A DNA stretch of 46,616 bases, taken from Chitinophagaceae bacterium. Lineage in GTDB: Bacteria; Bacteroidota; Bacteroidia; Chitinophagales; Chitinophagaceae. Positions 18,207-30,000 of the stretch are shown piece by piece (position 1 is the first letter of the stretch; each line of letters begins with the position of its first letter). The position numbers and the translations under genes are program-made. Location: positions 1 to 46,616 of the forward strand of contig CANJQU010000024.1 of NCBI GenBank assembly GCA_947476485.1, read 5' to 3'. Below the pieces are notes generated by a model. The model made no database searches. It had not been told where the DNA came from and saw only the letters and a program-made list of their open reading frames with translations.

Positions 18207-21200
18207 ATGAAGACAATAAAACAATTGTTTCTTATTGCCCTCGTTATGGCAATTACTGTAACCGCCTATGGGCAGTCGCCAAAGCTGATCAACTACCAGG
18301 CTGTGGCACGCAATGCCGGTGGCAGCATCATTGGATCAAGCACCATAAGCGTGCGCCTCAAGGTACATACGGGCTCGGCTGCGGGCGCTGTGCAGTATGA
18401 AGAAACGCACACCGCAACGACCAATGCCTATGGCTTGTTTACATTGCAGATAGGTGGCGGCACAGCAGTAACCGGCACCATGGGCAGCATAAACTGGGAC
18501 AACGGTGCGAAGTACCTGCAGGTGGAGGTAGACCCGACCGGCGGCACGAGCTATGTGGACATGGGTACGCAGCAACTTGTGAGCGTACCTTATTCATTGC
18601 ATTCCGGGCTGGCAGATTCCGCATCTGCGCTTGCTGGTAATCTTACCATGGGCGGCGATGTGACCGGTGCGAATAATGCGGTTACCGTGGTAAAACTGCA
18701 GGGGCGCAACATTAACTCAACAGCACCAACAACAGGCCAGGTACTTAAATGGGATGGTACAAACTGGACACCTTCAACCGATAGTACTACTGCTTACTCA
18801 GCAGGTACGGGTGTATCGCTCACCGGCACTACATTCAGCGCCACTAATACGATGGCCATGTGGAATGCTGACCAATTGCAGGGTAACAGCGTAAGCACCG
18901 TGACGCCAACAACCGGCCAGGCCCTGAAATGGAATGGCACCAGGTGGACACCAACTAATGACAGCACTACAACCTATAATGCAGGTACCGGGCTCTCGCT
19001 TACAGGGACTACATTCAGCATGCCGGCAACAGGTACCGCAGGGACCTATGGCTCTGCCACACAAGTGCCTGTTTTCACAACAGATGCCGAAGGCCGGGTA
19101 ACGGCTGTGACCAACACCAGCATACCGATCAACGCAGGAACCGTGACCACAGTGAATATTTCAGCGCCTTTGACCGGTGGCCCGATCACGTCTGCAGGAA
19201 CAATAGGCATCACACAGGCTACAACCGGCAGCAATGGTTATCTTACATCTGCTGACTGGAATACATTTAACAATAAGGGCACAGTATCATCCGTTGGTTT
19301 GGCTGCGGGTACGGGTATTTCCATTTTAGGTTCACCGATCACGGGTGCAGGTACATTTACCGTTGTAAACACGGCTCCCAACCAAACTGTCAGCGTAACC
19401 TCCGGTACGGGGATAAATGTAACAGGTGCTTATCCCAACTTTACTGTTGTAAACACGGCCCCTAACCAAACCGTTAGTGTAACCTCCGGTACGGGTATAA
19501 ATGTAACTGGTGCTTATCCCAACTTTACAGTTACCAACACCAGTCCGTCATCTGGCGGAACGGTAACCTCGGTAGCGGCAGGTACCGGGCTTGCGGGTGG
19601 CACTATCACTGGCAGCGGCACAATATCGATGCCAAACGTTGGTGCCGCGGGTACCTATGGCTCCTCTACGCAGGTACCTGTGATCACCACAGATGCGCAG
19701 GGCCGTGTAACCGGCGTTACCAATACCACAATAGCTGCAGGCGGCACGGGCACAGTAACCACAGTTAATACTACTCCCGGCCAGCTTACCGGCGGGCCTA
19801 TTACAACTTCAGGTACTATAGGCCTGGCCACAGCAGGTACGGCAGGTACCTATGGTTCTGCTACGCAGGTTCCTGTTATGACTACCGATGCCTATGGAAG
19901 GGTGACTGGTGTGACCAACACTGCAATATCCGGCGTGACACCGGGCGGCGCTGCCGGCGGCGATCTTACCGGCACGTATCCAAACCCGACCCTGGCAACA
20001 AGTGGTGTTGCAGCAGGTAGCTACGGTACAGCTACCCAGGTACCGGCGATCACCGTTGATGCTAAAGGCAGGATAACATCGGTAACGAATACCACCATTT
20101 CTGCGGGCACAGTAACCTCGGTAACAGCAGGCGCGGGCCTTTCCGGTGGCACCATTACCTCATCGGGTACAGTGAGCATGCCCAACGTAGGCACAGCAGG
20201 CACCTATGGATCTGCTACTACTATCCCAGTAATAACCACCGATTCGCAGGGCCGTGTAAGCGGGGTAACCACCACCACGGTTTCCGTGACCCCATCGTGG
20301 GCGCTTACGGGTAATACCGGTACAAACTCCGGTACAAACTTTATTGGCACAAAAGATACAGCAGCTTTTCGTCTCCGGGTAAATAACCAATGGGCGGGAG
20401 AGATCAACATGAATACATCTAACGTATCGTATGGGCACAGCTCTGGCATTCCGGGTACGGGCAATTGGAACACGGCTATCGGGGACTCCGTGCTTGTGGC
20501 TGGTACGACAGGCGCTTATAATACAGGAACAGGCGCATTTGCCTTAACCAACAATACGACCGGCTCTTACAACACGGCGGCAGGCTACGCGGGGCTGTAC
20601 ACCAATACTACAGGGGGCAACAATACGGCAACGGGTGGATACGCATTAGCCTTCAATACTACAGGTGGCGCCAATACGGCAACGGGTGCATTCGCATTGG
20701 TCGCCAATACTACAGCTTCTTATAATACAGCAACAGGTTATGCGGCATTAAATCAAAATACCACCGGCATGTCTAATACAGCAACCGGCTTTAACGCTAT
20801 GGCTAATAATACAACCGGGGCATGGAACACCGCGATTGGTGAGAATGCACTGAATGTGGGAATGAGCGACTCGTTCAACACAGCCATTGGCGGAGAAGCG
20901 CTGTTCAACAATACAACCGGCAGCGCGAACAATGCTACGGGTCTTACATCTATGTATAACAACACTACCGGGATAAAAAATAATGCATATGGTGTAGCCG
21001 CACTCTACAACAATACGACAGGTATCAGGAATACGGCAATGGGCCACTATGCCATGAACCTTAATACCACAGGGTCTTTCAACAGCGCCTTTGGCAACAA
21101 TGCGCTGCTTAATAATACTACGGGTAACTATAACATTGCAATGGGCGACTCATCTTTGCTTGCCAATACCACAGGCAGCCATAACATTGCGATCGGCAAT

Positions 21201-22967
21201 TATAACCTGGCGGCCGGTACCAATAACTTCAATAATATTGCCATAGGCGATTTTGCCCTTGCTTCCAATCTCCAGGATGGTAATATTGCAATCGGTTATC
21301 AAAGCCTTCAACTAAATACCACGGGCTATGGAAACACGGCCGTAGGGTTCCAGAGCCTTACAGCAAATACTACAGGTGTTTCTAATACTGGTTTCGGCTC
21401 ACTCAGCCTGCTCGCCAACACCACAGGTTTTGGTAATACCGCAACCGGTGTCAGCAGTATGGAAAATAATACTACAGGGAATAATAACACCGCAAACGGC
21501 TATTTTGGCCTCAAGGCTAATACTACAGGGAATAACAACCTGGCAATGGGAACTTCAGCGGCTTTTGGAAATACCACAGGCAACAATAATACCGCACTGG
21601 GCTTTGAAAGCTTATTCAGCAATACAACGGGAAGTGATGAAGTAGCTGTAGGTTACCATGCGCTGTATAGCGACAACAATACGGGCGGTAATAACCATAA
21701 CACCGCGATAGGCAGCAATGCACTGTACAGCAATACAACCGGGCAATACAATACTGCAACGGGCTTTAATGCCCTGGCAAGTAACACAACAGGGTTTGAC
21801 AATACTGCAAATGGTATCAGTACCTTAGCGAGTAATACTACCGGATATGCCAATACCGCGGTGGGATTTGCTGTTTTGCAGGCTAATACCACCGGCCACG
21901 ATAACGTTGGGATTGGTTATGGTGGCTTAAGCTACACAACAACAGGGATACAAAATACCGGAATTGGCAGCAATGCATTGCTCGTCAATACGACCGGGAA
22001 CGGGAATACTGCAGTTGGGTACTTAGCATTGGCCTCCAACACAACTGCGAGTACAAATACTACATTTGGGTACGCTTCATTGTCGTCTAACGTTACCGCT
22101 GTGGGTAATACCGGAATTGGTTACGAAGCGATGAAGAGCAATACGGATGGTTACAGTAACGTCGCCCTCGGTTACTGGTCATTGCGCTTTAATTCAACAG
22201 GCTTTTACAATACGGCATCGGGTTATCTGGCATTGGTAAATAACACTACCGGTTTCGGGAATACCGGCTTTGGATTCCAGGCGGTTGGTAATAATACAAC
22301 CGGCTCGCAAAACGTTGGTGTTGGCCCCAGTACGCTTCTGAACAATAGTACAGGGTCGCAAAATACCGCTATCGGCTACCAGGCAGGCGTTAGCGTAGAC
22401 GGGCTTTCGAACAGTACGGTTATCGGCGCTTTTGCTACGGTAACCGTGAGCAACCGCGTATTGGTGGGCAACGGCTCAGTAACTTCTATAGGCGGTGCTG
22501 CAACCTGGTCGGTGATATCTGACGGCCGGTTCAAGACCAATGTGCAGGCCAATGTGCCGGGGCTTGATTTTATCAGTAAGCTCAGGCCGGTTACCTATCG
22601 TTTGCAGGCCCGCAAGCTGGAGCGTTTTCATGGTGTTGCCGACAGTATCGTCAATAATATGAAGGAGTCTTACGACCTGGCAGAAGCGATCACGCATACG
22701 GGCTTCATAGCCCAGGAAGTAGATGCCGCCGCGCAGCAATCGGGTTTTGATTTCAGCGGTGTTCACAAGCCGGCGAATGATAAGGACAATTACACGATCT
22801 CTTACGAAGAGTTTACCGTGCCGCTGGTAAAAGCGGTGCAAGAACTGAACACAAAGAATGAATCATTACAAAAATCGAATGAGGCGCTGAATGCAAAGTT
22901 AGAGCTGATGCAGCAACAGATGAACGACCTGCTAAAGCAAATGAAGACGCTGAACGGCCAGAAATGA
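18207..22967 (+). CDS. giant tail-fibre-like surface protein with beta-roll repeats and S74 intramolecular chaperone
   Basis: 1586 residues. Order: signal peptide ending TAYGQ (about residue 22); a Bacteroidota N-terminal domain beginning [13 protein letters not shown] (25-140); a tail-fibre-like region (about 140-700) with five copies of a [11 protein letters not shown]...[12 protein letters not shown] module; about 38 repeats of 17 residues, typically NTTGxxNTAxGxxAL (749-1394), resembling YadA-type beta-roll heads; then the S74 endosialidase-type chaperone, with the self-cleavage motif S1438-D-x-R1441-x-K1443 and the LRPVTYRL segment; and a C-terminal coiled coil (about 1530-1583). Such chaperones trimerise phage tail spikes and then cut themselves off. 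I infer a trimeric extracellular fibre. No T9SS tail is seen, although the gene upstream encodes one. No phage genes surround it. Confidence 0.88.
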   Translation: MKTIKQLFLIALVMAITVTAYGQSPKLINYQAVARNAGGSIIGSSTISVRLKVHTGSAAGAVQYEETHTATTNAYGLFTLQIGGGTAVTGTMGSINWDNGAKYLQVEVDPTGGTSYVDMGTQQLVSVPYSLHSGLADSASALAGNLTMGGDVTGANNAVTVVKLQGRNINSTAPTTGQVLKWDGTNWTPSTDSTTAYSAGTGVSLTGTTFSATNTMAMWNADQLQGNSVSTVTPTTGQALKWNGTRWTPTNDSTTTYNAGTGLSLTGTTFSMPATGTAGTYGSATQVPVFTTDAEGRVTAVTNTSIPINAGTVTTVNISAPLTGGPITSAGTIGITQATTGSNGYLTSADWNTFNNKGTVSSVGLAAGTGISILGSPITGAGTFTVVNTAPNQTVSVTSGTGINVTGAYPNFTVVNTAPNQTVSVTSGTGINVTGAYPNFTVTNTSPSSGGTVTSVAAGTGLAGGTITGSGTISMPNVGAAGTYGSSTQVPVITTDAQGRVTGVTNTTIAAGGTGTVTTVNTTPGQLTGGPITTSGTIGLATAGTAGTYGSATQVPVMTTDAYGRVTGVTNTAISGVTPGGAAGGDLTGTYPNPTLATSGVAAGSYGTATQVPAITVDAKGRITSVTNTTISAGTVTSVTAGAGLSGGTITSSGTVSMPNVGTAGTYGSATTIPVITTDSQGRVSGVTTTTVSVTPSWALTGNTGTNSGTNFIGTKDTAAFRLRVNNQWAGEINMNTSNVSYGHSSGIPGTGNWNTAIGDSVLVAGTTGAYNTGTGAFALTNNTTGSYNTAAGYAGLYTNTTGGNNTATGGYALAFNTTGGANTATGAFALVANTTASYNTATGYAALNQNTTGMSNTATGFNAMANNTTGAWNTAIGENALNVGMSDSFNTAIGGEALFNNTTGSANNATGLTSMYNNTTGIKNNAYGVAALYNNTTGIRNTAMGHYAMNLNTTGSFNSAFGNNALLNNTTGNYNIAMGDSSLLANTTGSHNIAIGNYNLAAGTNNFNNIAIGDFALASNLQDGNIAIGYQSLQLNTTGYGNTAVGFQSLTANTTGVSNTGFGSLSLLANTTGFGNTATGVSSMENNTTGNNNTANGYFGLKANTTGNNNLAMGTSAAFGNTTGNNNTALGFESLFSNTTGSDEVAVGYHALYSDNNTGGNNHNTAIGSNALYSNTTGQYNTATGFNALASNTTGFDNTANGISTLASNTTGYANTAVGFAVLQANTTGHDNVGIGYGGLSYTTTGIQNTGIGSNALLVNTTGNGNTAVGYLALASNTTASTNTTFGYASLSSNVTAVGNTGIGYEAMKSNTDGYSNVALGYWSLRFNSTGFYNTASGYLALVNNTTGFGNTGFGFQAVGNNTTGSQNVGVGPSTLLNNSTGSQNTAIGYQAGVSVDGLSNSTVIGAFATVTVSNRVLVGNGSVTSIGGAATWSVISDGRFKTNVQANVPGLDFISKLRPVTYRLQARKLERFHGVADSIVNNMKESYDLAEAITHTGFIAQEVDAAAQQSGFDFSGVHKPANDKDNYTISYEEFTVPLVKAVQELNTKNESLQKSNEALNAKLELMQQQMNDLLKQMKTLNGQK
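19015..20290 (+). repeat. five diverged tail-fibre-type modules within the giant gene
   Basis: The module [11 protein letters not shown]...[14 protein letters not shown] appears five times, each followed by a GTVTSV or GGxITxSGTI linker. A further tandem copy of 84 bp (28 residues, [20 protein letters not shown]) lies at about 19368-19535. Confidence 0.8.
20451..22388 (+). repeat. about 38 tandem 51-bp repeats coding NTTG-x2-NTA-x-G-x2-AL
   Basis: The register of 17 residues holds for most of the region, with a few units of 16, 18 or 19 residues. DNA copies have diverged, so the array is old or selected at protein level; the spacing of the NTA-x-G step resembles the turn motif of YadA-like left-handed beta-rolls. 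Confidence 0.88.
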
Positions 22968-23333
22968 TCCGCTTTACCGAAACAGATCATGTGCTTTACA
23001 AATGGGTAAAACGCATTGATACCAAAAGCAAAGAGGCTGCTTCTATGGAGGCGGCCTCTTTGCTTTTGGGAACAAGTCCGGGCCCTTTCGTAACACCCGG
23101 AAATGAAGGTAGCAGATGCTTCGGCTTATGTATCCTGGTTACGAGTGGGCCGCTTAATTACCGTGTTGTGAACAGCGCATGTAGGATGATGAGCGCCGGT
23201 GGTCCCATCTTTGTCATCTCAGTAAATCCGGAAATGTATTGATGTACAAGTATGCCGCTCAGGAGCGGAGGAAGGTTTAGCACTAAAGCAGTATGTCAGC
23301 AATAAGCCGGGGCCAAATCAATTTCTCAGGCTG
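22968..23333. other. intergenic region between the S74 protein and a peroxidase-like gene
   Basis: 366 bp without a convincing gene. It contains the long hairpin at 23022-23069 and a short CCGCTC-AG-GAGCGG palindrome near 23250. An open frame at 22964-23242 has no recognisable protein features. Confidence 0.6.
23022..23069. terminator. long perfect hairpin between convergent genes
   Basis: CCAAAAGCAAAGAGGC (23022-23037) pairs perfectly over 16 bp with 23054-23069, and three more pairs (one G-T) extend to a 10-base loop at 23041-23050. It lies 55 bp after the S74 gene and faces the convergent peroxidase-like gene, so it may stop transcription both ways; the T-rich part is within the stem rather than after it. 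Confidence 0.65.
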
Positions 23334-23873
23334 TTATTTTTCTACCGCTGCAATGATCTCAGGGCTGTTTGGCCTTATTTTCGGGTCAAATTCGGCGATG
23401 AGCTCGCCTTTTTCGTTGATCAGGTATTTCTGGAAATCCCACTTCACTTCGGTATCCATGAATTTATTGTACTTCTTCTGTGTGAGCCATCTATATACGG
23501 GCGCCATCTCGGGCTCCCTTACTTTGATCTTGGCTGCCAGCGGGAAAGTGACTTCGTACGTCCTGAAGGTAAGCGGCTTGTTTTTCTTTGAGCCGGGCTC
23601 TGTTAAAAAATCTTCTGTGAGAAAGCCAATGATAACCAGCTTGTCCTTATGTTTCTGGTAAAGTTCTTCGAGCTGAGCATACTCACGGTTGCGGTCGTCC
23701 TGGGCCGTTACATTTACCATCAGTATCTTACGGCCCCTGTATTGCGACAGGTCTATAGCCTCGCCCTGGTGTGCCGGGATCTTAAAATCGTAAATGCTTG
23801 CGGGTACGTTCTCCTGGGCATTTGCAAAAAGACAGAAGATATTGAGCAGCAGGAAAAGTCTAAGTTTCACCAT
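23334..23873 (-). CDS. exported glutathione-peroxidase-like protein lacking the catalytic cysteine (copy 1)
   Basis: A 179-residue protein with a signal peptide ending FANAQ and a full glutathione-peroxidase fold signature: IYDFKIPAHQGEAIDLSQYRG, VNV, YAQLEELYQKH, EVTFPLAAKIKV, APVYRWL and VKWDFQKYLINEKGELIAEFDP. In active members the motif is VNVASxCGxTxQY with a peroxidatic Cys or Sec. Here the aligned stretch is VNVTAQDDRNREY, so Asp59 takes the Cys position. The FPCNQF motif is FLTEDF, losing the second Cys and the Gln, and WNF is WDF. Only the Trp of the catalytic tetrad remains. It is therefore not expected to be a thiol peroxidase. A close paralogue with the same losses is at 33300-33836. 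Confidence 0.88.
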   Translation of the reverse strand: MVKLRLFLLLNIFCLFANAQENVPASIYDFKIPAHQGEAIDLSQYRGRKILMVNVTAQDDRNREYAQLEELYQKHKDKLVIIGFLTEDFLTEPGSKKNKPLTFRTYEVTFPLAAKIKVREPEMAPVYRWLTQKKYNKFMDTEVKWDFQKYLINEKGELIAEFDPKIRPNSPEIIAAVEK

Positions 23874-24009
23874 TTGTGATGTTTTAGGACCATAAAGGTA
23901 GGCACAATTACAAGAATCATATTACTATACGCCACTTATTTTTATACATATACCCCGATATTTTTTGCCAGGCCTATATTTTTTCTACCTTGTGTACAAA
24001 TAAGTTAAG

Positions 24010-27000
24010 ATGGGTGAACATATACGACTTCCGAAAAAAGCCGGCAGCTTGAACCGTGCAGTTTTTACTTTGAGGAGCCACGTGAATATTATGGGCAAGC
24101 TGTTATTGCTGGCCTGTTTTATTTTATGCAACTGGCAAAGCCGGGCACAGGGTACGTGGGTTCCGGTAACACGAACTGCGCCGCATTATAATGCAGGCGT
24201 AATGTTGCTGCTGACCGACGGTACCGTGCTGTGCAAAACGTCATCGGGCGGCACAGGTTACGGTACTACCTGGGACCGGCTGACACCGGATAGCCATGGC
24301 AGCTATATCAATGGTACCTGGTCTACGATTGCACCCATGCATAATGAGCGCCTGTATTTTTCATCCCAGGTGCTGCTGGACGGGCGTGTATATATAGCCG
24401 GCGGCGAGTATGGCGATGGCGGCCCCAAGAGCGAAGTATGGGATCCGAAGACGAATGTGTGGACCATGTGCCCGCAGATCGTTGTAAACCATAAAATTTC
24501 TGATGCAAACTCTATAATGCTGCCGGACGGCACCATACTGCAGGCGGTGGTAGACACAGCCAGCACACGGCTCAACTTTATTTATAACCCTGTTACGAAT
24601 ACTTATGCTCACACAGGCACCTGCCTGCGCGGTGACAATGAGGCTGTGTGGGTGAAGCTGCCGGACAACAGCACTATTTTTGTAGATAATTATGGCACCA
24701 CTTCTGAGCGTTTTATCCCTGCCACACATACATGGATAAATGACGGCACCGTTCCGGTTTCTCTTTATGACCCTTATGGTTCGGAAACAGGTGCAGGCTT
24801 TCTATTGCCTAATGGCAAGATATACATGGTCGGGTCTCCCGGCACTTCTGCATTCTATACACCAACCGGCACTACCAGTCCCGGAACCTGGACTGCGGGC
24901 CCGGGGCTGCCAAATGGCTGGGGTGCGCCTGATGCAGCATCTGCAATGATGCCGAATGGTAAGATATTGATGGCGCTCTCCCCTCCGCCAAGGCCCGGCG
25001 ACCACTTTCCGGATTCAACTGTATTTTATGAGTTTGATTATATCACCAACACATATACCCTGCTCGATGCACCGGGCGTAACAGGCGATACCATTACGGG
25101 CCCCTGCTTCATTACCAATATGCTTTCGCTGCCCGATGGTACCATACTGTACACACGCCAGGGCCGCGACCAGTATTTTGAGTATGTGCCCAGCGGCTCG
25201 CCGCTGGCCGCAGGTAAACCAACTATCACAAATATCCTGACTAACACTTGCTCCAACTATTCAATAACCGGAACACTGTTCAACGGTATATCAGAGGGGG
25301 CTTCTTACGGTGACGACTGGCAGATGTCTACCAACTACCCGATCGTGCGCCTTACATCAGGCACTAATGTGTACTATGCTACGACTTCCTACTGGAACAG
25401 GCCGGGAGCAGTAATGACCGGCTCTGCGCTTGACACAGCTAAATTTGACCTGCCGGCGGGCCTGCCTGCGGGTACCTATTCTGTGCAGGTGGTGGCAAAT
25501 GGTATTGCTTCTGACAATTTCACATTTACAACAAACCCCGTTGCTATTGCCCCGGTTGCAGCAGCCATATGCACCGGTGGTGCGGTTAGCCTGACCGATG
25601 CAACGGCCGGCGGAACCTGGACCAGCAGCAACACTGCCGTGGGAACTGTGGACGCCTCAGGCGCTGTTTCCGGTCTTACTGCCGGCACAACGGTTATCTC
25701 TTATACGGTGACCGGTGGCTGCAGGGCTACTGCAACGGTGAATGTACTGGTTACGCCAACGCCTATCAGTGGTATCGCTTACACCAGTATTGGCGGCACG
25801 AGCTTCCTGAATGATGCGATACCGCTGGGCACATGGACCAGCAGCAATACCGGCATTGCCACGGTGAACGGAACAACCGGTGTTGTAACGGGAGTGGCGG
25901 CAGGTACGGCCACCATTACTTATACCAATATCTGCGGCTTTGCAACTGCAACTTATACTGTGGTGCCGGGTACGCTCTGTTCGGCTACCGGCTCTGCTCC
26001 ATATGCTTCCTGCAACAGTTATGCGCTGGCCTTTAAGTCGGTGGATATAGACGGTGATGCCGGCACATCCATCAGCGACTCTGCACGCTGTGACGGTACC
26101 GGGTATATAGATCAGACAGAATTCGGGTGTACGCTCCACAGTGGTGGGGTATATGGCGTTGCTATTTCTACAGGTGGCAATGCGGTGTTTACACAATTCT
26201 GGATCGACTTTAACCAGGATGGCGTATTCCAGTCGACAGAAACCGTGGGTGGTAACACTACATCGTTTGCCAACTACGGAAGCACAACGATCACTGTACC
26301 GGGAGGTGCCACCAGCGGCACTTATAAAATGCGTGGCGTGCTGAGCTTCTCCGGTTCGGGACATTATTATCCTACCATGGACCCCTGCATGACCGGCTAT
26401 AGCTATGGCGAAGCAAGGGATTATGCGATAACCATAGTGCCCGCACCTGCATTGACATTCACAGGCCCGCCGACAAAAACGGTGTGCCAGAACTCAAGTG
26501 CAAACGACATAAATGCAAACCTTACGATCAATGATGCTGCGGTAACAGGATCTGAAACATGGACCATTGTTTCCGGTCCGGCACACGGCACACTTGGCGG
26601 ATTTCCCGCGGTGGGAACTGCGACCGGTGGTGCGGTAACGCCAACCGGCTGCACCTATACGCCCACAGCAGGTTATGCAGGCACCGATGCGGTCAAAATA
26701 ATGTGCACTAATTCTGCCAGCACCAGCGCAACACAAACTATTGCGATCACTGTCACTGCATTGCCCAACCCGGGCACTGTGGGCGGCGTGAAGACCGTAT
26801 GTGTGGGTGCAACAACAGCTTTGTCTACCAGCGGCAGCAGCGGCGGTACCTGGAGCAGCACAGTTCCTGCAAAAGGCACCGTGTCAACGAGTGGTGTGGT
26901 GACCGGCATAGCCGCAGGCACAACAACAATATCCTATGGCGTCACCAATTCCTGCGGAACACTGTTCTCATCAGCAATTGTGACCGTGAATGCTGCTGCA

Positions 27001-30000
27001 TCTGCAGGCACCATATCGGGTGCATCGGCGGTATGCGCGGGCGCAACAATAACACTTTCTGACGCAACAGGCGGCGGTGTGTGGAGCAGCACGAATACTG
27101 CTGCAGGCACTGTGTCAACAGGTGGCGTGGTAAGGGGCATAGCAGCAGGCACAACAACTATATCATACACCGTAACCAACAGTTGCGGAGCAGCAGCAGC
27201 TACAAAGGTTGTCACTGTTAATCCGCTGCCCGTCGCAGGCAGTGTCACCGGCGTTGCCACAACGTGTGCCGGCGGCACTACTGCGCTTACAGATGCAGCA
27301 TCAGGCGGCGTATGGAGCAGTACAAACCCTGCTGTGGGCACTGTGAGCGCTTCGGGAGTAGTATCAGGCATTGCAACAGGTACTACAACAATATCTTATA
27401 CCGTTACTAATGGCTGCGGCACAGTTGCTGCAACGAAAATTGTAAGTGTGAATTCAACAACCACTGTGGGCAGCATATCTGGCGGCAATACCCTGTGTAT
27501 AGGTGCTACGGTAAACTTCAGTGATGCAACAGGCGGTGGCGTGTGGAGCAGCGCCAACCCTGCTACAGGCACAATAAGTGTAGGCGGTGTGTTTACAGGC
27601 TTAGCCGCTGGAACAACAACCATTTCTTATACCGTGAGCAATAGCTGCGGCACAGCAACAGCAACGCTGGATGTAACCGTGAATGCAGGCACAGCCGATG
27701 CAGGAACTATTACAGGTACAGGTGCAATATGCCCCACAGCTACTTTAAGCCTTACTGATCTTGTCGGTGGGGGAGTATGGAGCAGCAGCGCGAGCGGTAT
27801 TGCAACGGTTGCCTCTACAGGAATAGTAACAGGTGTTGCAGCAGGTACGGCAACTATATCTTATACCGTCAGCGGCAGCTGCGGGAGCATAGCAGCAACA
27901 ACGGTAGTCACCGTAAACCCTGCAACCAGCGCCGGAACCATTACCGGTCCGGCCACTGTGTTGGTGGGCAGCAATATTACTTTGACCGATGCAGTGGCAG
28001 GCGGTACCTGGGGCGCCAGCAATGGTAATGCAACCGTTACCGGCGGACTGGTTACCGGCGTAGCTGCCGGTACGGTTACGATCTCCTATTCAGTAACCGG
28101 AACCTGCGGTACTGCAACTGCTACCAGGCTGGTAACAGTAGGCACATCTACCACAACGGTAACCGTTGCGGCAATAACCGGCTACTACTTCTACCTGTGT
28201 GTTGGTGCTACAACACCTTTCTTTGACGCTACTGCAGGTGGCGTATGGAGCATTAATGCGGCAGATGCAGGCGTGGCTTCGGTATCGGCCTCTGGTGTGG
28301 TATCGGGTATCAGCGCGGGTACTGCGCGGCTCAGCTACACGGTAGGCACGGGCTATGCCACTGCAACAGTAACCGTGTATCCGCTCCCTTCGCCGATCGC
28401 AGGCAATGCCTCATTGTGCCAGGGAGCAACATCAGCTTTGTCTGATGCTACGCCGGGTGGTGTATGGACAAGCGGTATACCGTCGATCGCCAGCGTCAGC
28501 TCCGGCGGTTTGGTGACGGGAGTTACCGTTGGTACAGCCCCGATCTATTATACATTAACAGCTCCTGCGGGTTGCCGCACTGCGCTGGTTGTTACCGTAA
28601 ATGCAAATCCGGCAGTTATTACCGGACCAACTAATGTTTGTGTTGGCTCAACAATAGTATTGAGCGATGTGACTGCGGGCGGCTTGTGGAGCTCTGCGAG
28701 CGGCAGCATTACGATCGATGGGTCCGGTAATGTTACCGGCGTTTCGGTAGGCCCGGCAACGGTGACTTACGCCCTCAGCTCTGGTTGTGCAAGGACATGG
28801 AATATCAGTGTAAATCAGGTGCCATCGGCAATATCGGGCAACACATTGGTATGCCAGGGCAGAACCACGCTCCTTTCGGACGCTGTTACCGGCGGAACCG
28901 CATGGACAAGCGGCAGCACAACTGTAGCTACTGTTTCTGCTTCGGGAATGGTATCGGGTGTGAGCGTTGGAACTGCGACTATCACCTATGCGATCACTGC
29001 TACCGGGTGTAAAACGACAACAATTGTAACAGTAACGGCTATGCCGGGCGCTATCACCAATAATTCACCTATCTGCATGCCATCTGTTATAACACTGAGT
29101 GATGCCACAGGTGGCGGCTCATGGGCCAGCAGCAATATTTCTGTGGCAACCGTTGATGCGGTCTCCGGTACTGTAACGGGAATAGCAAACGGAACAGCAA
29201 CGATCAGTTATTCAGTTGCGGGGGCAGGTTGTTTTGTCACTACAGTTGTAACCGTAAATGCAGGCGCTGGCGCCGGCGCCGGAACGATCTCCGGCTCAGC
29301 TACAGTTTGCGTAGGTGCTACAACGGCCCTCACCGATGCGGTACCGGGCGGTACCTGGAGCTCAACAAATATGGCCATCGGCACAGTTAGCGCCTCGGGT
29401 GTGGTGAAAGGACTGACACCGGGAACTACAACGATCTCTTATACAGTAACTAATTCATGTGGCACTGCGGCCGCTACTGCAGTAGTGAGCGTTAATCCGC
29501 TGCCAGTTGCCGGTACCATCAGTGGCTCAGGCCCTGTATGTGTCGGGTCGGCAATAACATTGTCTGACCCGGTTGCGGGCGGTGGCTGGAGCTCATCGAA
29601 CAGTAATGTTACCGTAGATGGCTCGGGTAATGTAACCGGGGTAACCGCAGGAACATCTGTTATATCTTATACCGTGACCAATAGCTGCGGCAGCGCGACC
29701 GCTACTGCAGTTGTTACCGTGAACGGCCTCACTGCCGGCACTATCGGCGGTGCATCATCTGTTACCGTAGGGCTTAGCATTATGCTTACTGATGCGGTAG
29801 CCGGTGGCGTATGGTCTGCTGGCAACTCAAATGCTACAGTTTCTCCAACGGGCCTTGTAACCGGCGTTGCAGCAGGCACAGTTACCATCAGCTACACTGT
29901 TACCACTGGTTGCGGTTCTGTATCTGCTACCTACGCAGTTACCGTCAATGCATCAAGTGTTAGCCCGATAACAGGTACGTTTGGTCTGTGTATTGGCACA

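Noticed and set aside
20451-22388. CRISPR array from regular 51-bp units
   Set aside because: Repeats are coding, diverged and without unique spacers; there are no cas genes.
18207-22967. Prophage remnant because of the tail-fibre modules and S74 domain
   Set aside because: No capsid, terminase, portal, integrase or lysis gene is nearby. The signal peptide and Bacteroidota-type N-terminal domain fit a cellular surface protein.
22964-23242. 92-codon plus-strand frame after the fibre gene
   Set aside because: It overlaps the last codon of the fibre gene and the long hairpin, and its translation has no protein-like pattern.
25657-26364. 235-codon minus-strand frame inside the giant adhesin
   Set aside because: It is a shadow of repeat-coding DNA, as are the other minus-strand frames between 26421 and 31058.
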